Assembly: GCA_029268085.1 (NCBI GenBank)
Contig: JAJUHD010000026.1
Coordinates: 1-18,786, forward strand
Direction: 5' to 3'
DNA: 18,786 nt
Source of the DNA: Bacillota bacterium
GTDB taxonomy: Bacteria; Bacillota; Clostridia; Oscillospirales; Oscillospiraceae
Made by a program: the position numbers and the translations under genes. This document shows, piece after piece, positions 14,281 through 18,786 of the stretch; position 1 is the first letter of the stretch, and the number at the start of each line of letters is the position of its first letter. The notes beneath the pieces are model-generated. The model made no database searches. It was not told the DNA's origin and worked only from the letters and a program-made list of their open reading frames with translations.

Positions 14281-14314
14281 AGCAGGAAGATAAACAATCG
14301 GCATTTATTCGGCT

Positions 14315-14388
14315 TTTCAAGTTTAGAGCCTCTTCGCCGTACAGGGAGGCGGGAAATGACGTTTTGTGCGGAGAAAGGGAAGAATAAT
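14315..14388 (+). promoter_or_regulatory. Conserved leader of tiny cysteine-rich gene 1
   Basis: The block 14315-14350 aligns without gaps to 17142-17177 at 25 of 36 bases. The 16 bases TGTGCGGAGAAAGGGA (14365-14380) are identical to those before the second gene. GCCTC (14328-14332) can pair with GAGGC (14346-14350). GAAAGGGA is the probable ribosome site. An in-frame ATG at 14356 behind AGGGAGG could extend the peptide by 11 residues. Confidence 0.5.
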
Positions 14389-14487
14389 ATGTGCTTTAAC
14401 AACGGCTGCTTGTGGTTAATTGTAATTATCGTAATTTGCGCGTGCTGCTGCGGCGGCTTCGGGAACTGCAACCACTGCGACTGCTAA
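14389..14487 (+). CDS. Tiny cysteine-rich membrane peptide, copy 1
   Basis: A 32-residue peptide: a short polar start with two Cys (MCFNNGC), a hydrophobic segment able to cross the membrane (LWLIVIIVI, 8-16), a CACCCGG cluster (17-23) and a Cys-rich tail (NCNHCDC). Nine of 32 residues are Cys. Its paralogue at 17215 shares 17 of 21 core residues. The family is not recognised. Size and layout recall the tiny membrane proteins of Bacillus spores (YjcZ type), but those lack the Cys cluster. A sigma-K-like promoter suggests late mother-cell expression. The Cys could bind metal, form disulfides or be acylated. The alternative start at 14356 would give 43 residues. The gene is followed by a bidirectional terminator. 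The coding call rests on the paralogue and ribosome site, not on a known domain. Confidence 0.75.
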   Translation: MCFNNGCLWLIVIIVICACCCGGFGNCNHCDC

Positions 14488-14566
14488 GGGGATTAATTGG
14501 TAGACAAAAATTAACGGCACTGTACTTGGACAGCGGACGGATAAAACCGTAATTTTGCTGTACATA

Positions 14567-14602
14567 AAAAACGCCATAGAAGTATCTATGGCGTTTTTAT
14601 TT
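14567..14602. terminator. Bidirectional terminator between tiny gene 1 and the U32 gene
   Basis: A perfect 13-bp stem (AAAAACGCCATAG at 14567-14579, CTATGGCGTTTTT at 14586-14598) with a six-base loop. The plus strand runs into TTTTTATTTT; the minus strand runs into TTTTTTATG. The U32 stop codon lies within the stem base. Confidence 0.92.
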
Positions 14603-15799
14603 TAGCTTTCGCAGCAGGGAGAGAGAAGCGCAGCTCCTAGGAAGCTTCATTCGGAGCTCCATCATAGGATGAGGCGCGGAATCAATAAGATTCCCGTCTT
14701 TGTCCCTGATTTCGCCGACGGTGAAGGGTATCGGTTCACCGTCATTCGTGAGCAGCTCGACAGGGTCGCCTAAGCAGAATTTGTTCCGCTGAGTCAGAAC
14801 AGCGTTTCCTTCAGCGTCGCAGCTTTCAACGATTGCGCAAACATCAGCGGAGGCAAAGTAAATGCTGTCGCTTTTTGAATAATACTGTCCCGGTTCGCCG
14901 AAATAAAAGCCTGTACAGTATTTCCTATGGCTGATTTTTTCGACTTCGTCTATCCACACCTGTGAAAGCGGTCTTCTTTCAAGAGCCGCATCGAGAGCAT
15001 GCCTGTAGGCGTTTGTAACGGCGGCGGCATAATATGCTGATTTCATTCGTCCTTCGATCTTAAAACTTGCAATGCCAGCGTCTATGAGTTCGGGGAGGTG
15101 TTCTATCATACACATGTCGTTGCTGTTCATAATAAATGTGCCGCTGTCCTCGGTAATTTCAAAATATTCGCCCGGGCGCTTTTCCTCAACAAGATGATAT
15201 TTCCAGCGGCAGGGCTGAGCGCACTCTCCGCGGTTCGCGTCGCGGTTCGCAAGATAATTGCTCAGGAGGCAACGGCCTGAAAAGGAAACGCACATTGCCC
15301 CGTGAACAAAGGCTTCAAGTTCAAGCTCTTTCGGAGAATTCCGCCGTATCTCCCTTATCTCGTCAAGGCTCAGCTCTCTTGCGAGGACCGCGCGGGAAGC
15401 ACCCATGTCGAAGACGGCTTTGCAGGTTTCGCTGTTGACAACCCCAAACTGCGTACTGATATGGAGCTTTATGTGCGGCGCGTATCTTTTTGCAAGCATA
15501 ATGACGCCGAGGTCGGCAACGATCAGTGCGTCGGCTCCGATATCGTCAAGAAATTCGAGATAGGCGGGGAGACGTTTAAGCTCGTCTTCGCGCGGAAGCG
15601 TATTGCAGGCGACATGGACGGATACGCCCTTTTCATGGCACAGCCGAATTGCCCTGCGCATATTTTCTTCATTGAAATTTCCGGCGGCGGCGCGCATTCC
15701 AAATTCTGTTCCAGCCAGGTAGACCGCGTCGGCACCATAGTGGAGCGCCATCAAAAGGCGCTCCATATCGCCGGCAGGGGCCAGTAATTCAGGTTTCAA
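14597..15799 (-). CDS. U32 family protein, probably TrhP-type tRNA U34 hydroxylation enzyme
   Basis: A 400-residue U32 protein. The signature segment carries the conserved cysteines C170, C177, C193 and C197, with C230 further on (AMCVSFSGRC, NRDANRGECAQPCRW); U32 proteins use four Cys to hold a 4Fe-4S cluster. Although long called peptidases, characterised members are oxygen-independent hydroxylases: TrhP for tRNA uridine 34, RlhA for 23S rRNA, UbiU/UbiV for ubiquinone. The B. subtilis TrhP genes (yrrN, yrrO) sit beside the mltG homologue yrrL, and the neighbour here is mltG, which favours TrhP. The start is TTG at 15799 with GGGAGG five bases upstream. It is second in the mltG operon, 21 bases after mltG. 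The neighbouring methyltransferase gene of Bacillus (yrrM) is absent. Confidence 0.9.
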   Translation of the reverse strand: MKPELLAPAGDMERLLMALHYGADAVYLAGTEFGMRAAAGNFNEENMRRAIRLCHEKGVSVHVACNTLPREDELKRLPAYLEFLDDIGADALIVADLGVIMLAKRYAPHIKLHISTQFGVVNSETCKAVFDMGASRAVLARELSLDEIREIRRNSPKELELEAFVHGAMCVSFSGRCLLSNYLANRDANRGECAQPCRWKYHLVEEKRPGEYFEITEDSGTFIMNSNDMCMIEHLPELIDAGIASFKIEGRMKSAYYAAAVTNAYRHALDAALERRPLSQVWIDEVEKISHRKYCTGFYFGEPGQYYSKSDSIYFASADVCAIVESCDAEGNAVLTQRNKFCLGDPVELLTNDGEPIPFTVGEIRDKDGNLIDSAPHPMMELRMKLPRSCASLSLLRKLK

Positions 15800-15820
15800 A
15801 TTATCCTCCCTGTTTATACA

Positions 15821-17032
15821 TCAATAGTTCTGAGTTGCGACAAAAGCATTAAACTCAGAAGCGGTCTTAAAGAATTTATGCGTGCCGGTCGCCGTATCGA
15901 GGGCATAATAGAGGTAGTTTGTTGATGCTGGCTTCAGGGCCGCCATTATAGACGGGAAACCCGGATTTGCAATCGGCGTGGGCGGAAGACCGATATTTTT
16001 TCTGGTGTTATAGGGACTGTCGATCGCAAGGTCCTCTTCTGTGAGCTGCTCCTTGTGTTCAGGCAGCGCATACTGTATCGTTGCGTCTATGCCGAGAGGC
16101 ATATTCGCTTTAAGACGGTTATAGATGACGCTTGCGATTAAGGCTCTTTCATCGTCATTCGCGGCTTCCTTTTCAATCATAGAAGCAATGTTCACAACGT
16201 CACGCATCGAAAGGTTTTTGGCAGCCGCAAGATCCCACATTTCGGCTGTCAGCTTATAGTGGAATATTTGCAGGAAAGTATCGATGGTAGCCTCGGGTGT
16301 CTCGCCCTCATAGAACTCATAGGTATCGGGGAAGAGAAAGCCTTCAAGCCTCGTTGCATCTCCAAGCGGGATGTTTTCAAGGAATTTATAGTTAAACTCG
16401 GTATTGGCGGCACATTCCATAAGGTCGTCATATTTGCAGATATTGTTCTCTTCAAGGCGCTGGAAGATCTCTTTCATAGTAAAGCCTTCGGGGAAAGTGA
16501 CCATGGTGCGCACCTGAGAATCGCTGCCAAACTGCATTTTCTTGACGATAGCGCGGTAATCGAATTCGGTGCTGAGCGTATAGGTTCCGGGGTCCATCTT
16601 TTCTTTTGCGTCTGAAATTCCTGAATAGAGCTCAAAGAGAGCCTTATATTGAATGATGCCCGCGTCCTTAAGTATCGTGGCGACCTTGCCTATATCTGCG
16701 ACATTGACCGTTTTTGTGCTGACTTTTCCATCAGAACCGGTGACCTGAACCTCTTTCTCGGTAAAAATCTCCTCAGGCAGAGTGACATCGACGGTTTTGG
16801 CCTCTTTATTCAGAGCAAGTACATCGCTTGCCGCCATCCATCCGACGCAGGCGAGTATAACGCTTACGCTTACAATGAAGATGAAATACAGCAGCCCGCC
16901 AAGGCAGCCGGTCTTTCCATCATGCCTTTTGCTGACGGGAGAAGCCGCTTGTTTTCTATAATACTCATCCGAACCGTGTTCGGCGCGGTCATAGGCCGAG
17001 AAATCTCCATTGCTGTATTTTTTGTCTGACAT
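15821..17032 (-). CDS. mltG: Endolytic transglycosylase MltG
   Basis: A 403-residue membrane-anchored lytic transglycosylase. A cytoplasmic tail (1-43) is followed by one transmembrane helix (about 44-68) and an extracellular MltG/YceG domain. The catalytic motif is ASMIEKEAANDDERALIASV, with E287 (or E289) matching the essential glutamate of E. coli MltG. YNRLKANMPLGIDATIQYAL and LPPTPIANPG further on are typical. It cuts nascent glycan strands and is thought to set glycan length as a terminator of polymerisation. The ATG at 17032 has AAGGAG seven bases upstream; an in-frame upstream ATG at 17095 lacks one and would destroy the N-terminus. It heads the mltG-U32 operon and is divergent from tiny gene 2. 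Confidence 0.94.
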   Translation of the reverse strand: MSDKKYSNGDFSAYDRAEHGSDEYYRKQAASPVSKRHDGKTGCLGGLLYFIFIVSVSVILACVGWMAASDVLALNKEAKTVDVTLPEEIFTEKEVQVTGSDGKVSTKTVNVADIGKVATILKDAGIIQYKALFELYSGISDAKEKMDPGTYTLSTEFDYRAIVKKMQFGSDSQVRTMVTFPEGFTMKEIFQRLEENNICKYDDLMECAANTEFNYKFLENIPLGDATRLEGFLFPDTYEFYEGETPEATIDTFLQIFHYKLTAEMWDLAAAKNLSMRDVVNIASMIEKEAANDDERALIASVIYNRLKANMPLGIDATIQYALPEHKEQLTEEDLAIDSPYNTRKNIGLPPTPIANPGFPSIMAALKPASTNYLYYALDTATGTHKFFKTASEFNAFVATQNY

Positions 17033-17073
17033 CGGTAAACTCCTTAACTGTATTGATGATTCTGCTGCCTGTA

Positions 17074-17101
17074 ACGGCAAATCGTCAGCAGGCATATTAT
17101 G
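17074..17101 (+). promoter_or_regulatory. Sigma-K-like promoter of tiny cysteine-rich gene 2
   Basis: AC at 17074-17075 and CATATTATG at 17093-17101, with 17 bases between, match sigma-K at eight of nine -10 positions. Start of transcription would be near 17108, about 107 bases before the start codon, as in copy 1. It overlaps the mltG upstream region on the other strand. Confidence 0.5.
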
Positions 17102-17106
17102 GGGCG

Positions 17107-17214
17107 TAAGGCTATATCGGGTCTGGACCCACGCCTTAGTGTTTCAGGACTTAAGCCTACTCACCGCGCAGAGTGGCAAAAAGAGAGTCGTGTGCGGAGA
17201 AAGGGATAAGCAAT
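17107..17214 (+). promoter_or_regulatory. Structured leader of tiny cysteine-rich gene 2
   Basis: Two parts. First, TAAGGC (17107-17112) pairs with GCCTTA (17133-17138) around an inner GGGT-CTGG-ACCC hairpin (17119-17130). Second, 17142-17177 aligns with the leader of copy 1; there GCC-ACTC (17155-17162, one bulged T) pairs with GAGTGGC (17171-17177), at the same place as a stem in copy 1 but with different bases. The last part, TGTGCGGAGAAAGGGA, is identical in both. Confidence 0.5.
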
Positions 17215-17319
17215 ATGTGTGGAAACGGACTAAACGGCTGCCTGTGGGTAATCGTTATCATTGTTGTCCTTGCCTGCTGCTGCGGCGGCTGGGGCTGTGA
17301 GCGTGACCGCTGCTGCTAA
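17215..17319 (+). CDS. Tiny cysteine-rich membrane peptide, copy 2
   Basis: A 34-residue peptide (MCGNGLNGCLW, VIVIIVVLA, CCCGGWGCERDRCC) with eight Cys. One hydrophobic segment (about 10-20) is followed by CCCGG and a charged Cys-rich tail. From NGCLW to GG-x-G it aligns without gaps to copy 1 (17 of 21 identical), while the tails differ. The ribosome site is GAAAGGGA. An in-frame upstream stretch (CAEKGISN) resembles that of copy 1 (CAEKGKNN), so the true start could be upstream, although no good ribosome site precedes the GTG there. The gene follows a sigma-K-like promoter and is divergent from mltG. Function unknown; localisation to the membrane or spore surface is inferred. Confidence 0.75.
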   Translation: MCGNGLNGCLWVIVIIVVLACCCGGWGCERDRCC

Positions 17320-17331
17320 GCGTTAAATATC

Positions 17332-17354
17332 AATAGAAATAAGCTTTTTCTATT
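17332..17354. terminator. Weak AT-rich hairpin between convergent genes
   Basis: AATAGAAA at 17332-17339 and TTTCTATT at 17347-17354 pair around a seven-base loop. It lies between tiny gene 2 and the stop of the folate gene, which it overlaps. Stability is low and there is no proper T tract, so termination is uncertain. Confidence 0.35.
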
Positions 17355-17925
17355 TGCGGGGCCTATCCGGCCTCGCAATCCTTTTGTCCGTTATTATGCA
17401 GTTTACACGCATATCATAACTCTCCCGTGGGACACAATTGACGAAAAGCTCTTCACGGCAGAGTCCTGCCGAAAAAACGCGATGCCCCGCAAGGTATCTG
17501 TCATAGTATCCGCCGCCGCGTCCGAGCCTGTAACCGCTTTTATCATAGCACAGAGCGGGCACGATCATAATATCGCCTTCCTGCGGCACGAGCCGTTCGG
17601 CGCTGTCCGGCAGCGTGGGGATGCCGTATGCTCCCTCTTCCAGTTCTCCGATATGGCGGTCGAGCAGCGCAAAGCTCATTAGACCATCTTTTTTATATTC
17701 GAAAGGAATCGCAACCGTTTTGCCCAACTTACCGCAGTGCTCAATCAAAGCCCTTGTATCCGGTTCACGGCCGATGCTGAGATAGGTAAATACACGCGCA
17801 GACGCAATGAATTCAGGAAGGGCTATAAGGTTTTCAAATATCGCACGGTTGCTTTCGTCAATATAGACACTGCTGAGCGATGCGATACGCGCTTTTATCT
17901 CTTTTCTGTATGCTTCTTTATCCAA
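17350..17925 (-). CDS. 5-formyltetrahydrofolate cyclo-ligase
   Basis: A 191-residue enzyme of normal length that converts 5-formyl-THF with ATP to 5,10-methenyl-THF, recycling a storage folate. The ATP/folate motif GYRLGRGGGYYDRYL (131-145) is diagnostic; the N-terminal basic helix (YRKEIKARIASL) and E54 (GREPDT) fit folate and ATP sites. The start is TTG at 17925, three bases after the stop of the DJ-1-like gene; there is no clear ribosome site, so translation is probably coupled. In many bacteria the homologue lies near spore or tRNA genes, but here it ends a minus-strand run of three. 5-formyl-THF is abundant in spores of some organisms, which gives a possible link to sporulation. Confidence 0.94.
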   Translation of the reverse strand: MDKEAYRKEIKARIASLSSVYIDESNRAIFENLIALPEFIASARVFTYLSIGREPDTRALIEHCGKLGKTVAIPFEYKKDGLMSFALLDRHIGELEEGAYGIPTLPDSAERLVPQEGDIMIVPALCYDKSGYRLGRGGGYYDRYLAGHRVFSAGLCREELFVNCVPRESYDMRVNCIITDKRIARPDRPRK

Positions 17926-17928
17926 GGT

Positions 17929-18471
17929 TCAGTATACCATATCCGTTCTGATTTTTTCCGCAGTTTTTTCGTCCTTCAGGTGAGCAAGGAGCTTGAGCCC
18001 GAAATCAATTGCCGAGCCCGGAGCGCGTCCCGTTATCAGGCCAGTATCTGAAGCAGTCGGTTTTTCTGTTTCGCAAATGGCGCTGCCCATAAGCTCCTCG
18101 CATCCGGGGTAGCAGGTGATATGCTTTCCGTCAATGAGTCCCAGCTTTGCCAAAACAGAGGGGCCGGCGCAAATGGCGGCAAGAAAAGAACCTTTTTTTG
18201 CTGCGGCTTCGAGCAGCCTCATCGTTTTATTGTCGGCCTTGATTGAATTCACGCCGCCCATTCCGCCGGGTACAACAAAGGTATCGTCCTCGGAGGGGAT
18301 GATATCTGACGTAAAAACATCGGCAACAACCGTTATGCCGTGACCGCCGATAACGCTTTTTGAGGCGCCGGCTGCGGCAAATTTCACCTGCACTCCGCCG
18401 CGGCGGAGAATATCACAGGGGACGACGGCCTCGATCTCTTCGAAGCCCTCGCCGAGTATTATATATACCAT
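17929..18471 (-). CDS. DJ-1/PfpI superfamily protein
   Basis: A 180-residue flavodoxin-fold protein close to YajL/ThiJ/DJ-1. The nucleophile elbow AAICAGPSVLA places C101 as the reactive cysteine, and E14 (GFEEIEAV) occupies the position of DJ-1 E18, which lowers its pKa. GGMGGVNSI (69-77) and ITGRAPGSAIDF (C-terminal third) are also conserved. Family roles proposed include glyoxalase or deglycase activity, chaperone and oxidative-stress protection; the sequence does not choose. The ATG at 18471 overlaps the stop of the upstream kinase gene (TAATG) and has AAAGGAG 10 bases upstream. It is the middle gene of a three-gene minus-strand run. Confidence 0.92.
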   Translation of the reverse strand: MVYIILGEGFEEIEAVVPCDILRRGGVQVKFAAAGASKSVIGGHGITVVADVFTSDIIPSEDDTFVVPGGMGGVNSIKADNKTMRLLEAAAKKGSFLAAICAGPSVLAKLGLIDGKHITCYPGCEELMGSAICETEKPTASDTGLITGRAPGSAIDFGLKLLAHLKDEKTAEKIRTDMVY

Positions 18472-18785
18472 TACCGCAAAACTCCTTTCACAGTATTGTA
18501 CACATCTTCATGTATATCCGAAACGCCGCGCATAACGCCGTTTTCAAGGCAGCGGACCCTTGTCCAGCCAAGACGCTCTGCGGCAGCCGCGCCGGCTTTA
18601 AGGCAGGCCGAAAGGTATTCCGAGTGGGCTTCATGAATATCGCCGGCCGTTCCGGTCTGTTCTTGTCTTGTCTTTATCTGATTCAGACTGGTTTCAAGGT
18701 CTATATCCATGTATAAGACGACATCGGGCTTCGGAAGTTCCATTAAACGGAACTCAAAATCGTATAGCCAGTCCAGATAATTTCC
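18471..18785 (-). CDS. tmk: Thymidylate kinase, 5' end outside window
   Basis: The frame is open to the right edge, so the N-terminal P-loop half is missing. About 104 residues are visible, beginning GNYLDWLYDFEFRL. LPKPDVVLYMDIDLETSL followed by DIHEAHSEYLSACLKAGAAAAERLGW and DIHEDVYNTV fits the C-terminal half of clostridial dTMP kinases, including the LID region and the DIHE helix. It phosphorylates dTMP to dTDP for DNA synthesis. The ATG at 18743 is internal, not the start. The stop overlaps the DJ-1 start by one base. The family call is good; full identity needs the missing half. Confidence 0.8.
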   Translation of the reverse strand, partial: GNYLDWLYDFEFRLMELPKPDVVLYMDIDLETSLNQIKTRQEQTGTAGDIHEAHSEYLSACLKAGAAAAERLGWTRVRCLENGVMRGVSDIHEDVYNTVKGVLR

Positions 18786-18786
18786 G

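Noticed and set aside
14258..14281. Seven-codon ORF overlapping the sigma-K-like site
   Set aside because: Too short, no ribosome site, and it overlaps the promoter element.
17033..17095. Longer MltG starting at 17095
   Set aside because: The ATG at 17032 has AAGGAG at seven bases; the extension has no homology-like content and overlaps the sigma-K-like site region.

Overview
The window comes from a spore-forming Clostridia (Bacillota). A narrower guess of Oscillospirales rests only on protein character and moderate GC. Evidence for a spore former: spoIVB followed by spo0A in the classical order, a TepA-type ClpP-like protease, mltG beside a U32 (TrhP-like) gene, and promoter-like sites resembling sigma-G and sigma-K consensus. 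No tRNA, rRNA, CRISPR array or insertion sequence was seen.

Layout. 1-460: the tail of a CBS-pair protein, converging on an M14 gamma-D-glutamyl endopeptidase (463-1428, minus). 1429-5461: a divergent promoter region, spoIVB, a 502-base AT-rich control region with Spo0A-box-like repeats, spo0A, then a hexokinase of eukaryotic type. 5473-9368: a housekeeping operon with a good promoter, prfA, a TsaC-CoaE fusion, and an M18 aminopeptidase, closed by a strong hairpin whose 3' arm carries the ribosome site of tepA (9371-10069). 10114-13041 (minus): ktrB-ktrA-degV, a potassium uptake system with a fatty-acid-binding-type protein. 13250-14144: an isolated holin plus amidase/SLH endolysin pair. 14252-17319: two paralogous 32-34-residue cysteine-rich membrane peptides, both plus strand, bracketing a minus-strand mltG-U32 operon. 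17350-18785 (minus): thymidylate kinase (cut by the window edge), a DJ-1/PfpI protein and 5-formyltetrahydrofolate cyclo-ligase, tightly packed.

The most novel item is the pair of tiny cysteine-rich genes. They share 17 of 21 core residues, a homologous leader with a possible covarying hairpin, and an upstream AC-N17-CATA element matching sigma-K promoters at identical spacing in both. This suggests a late mother-cell peptide family; its function is unknown. Other points of interest are the in-frame TsaC-CoaE fusion lacking the usual prmC neighbour, the terminator embedded against the tepA start codon, a Spo0A receiver lacking one acidic-pocket residue, and the orphan lysis pair.

All homology calls were made by reading translated motifs, without database searches. 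Promoter and RNA-structure calls are pattern matches and carry lower confidence.
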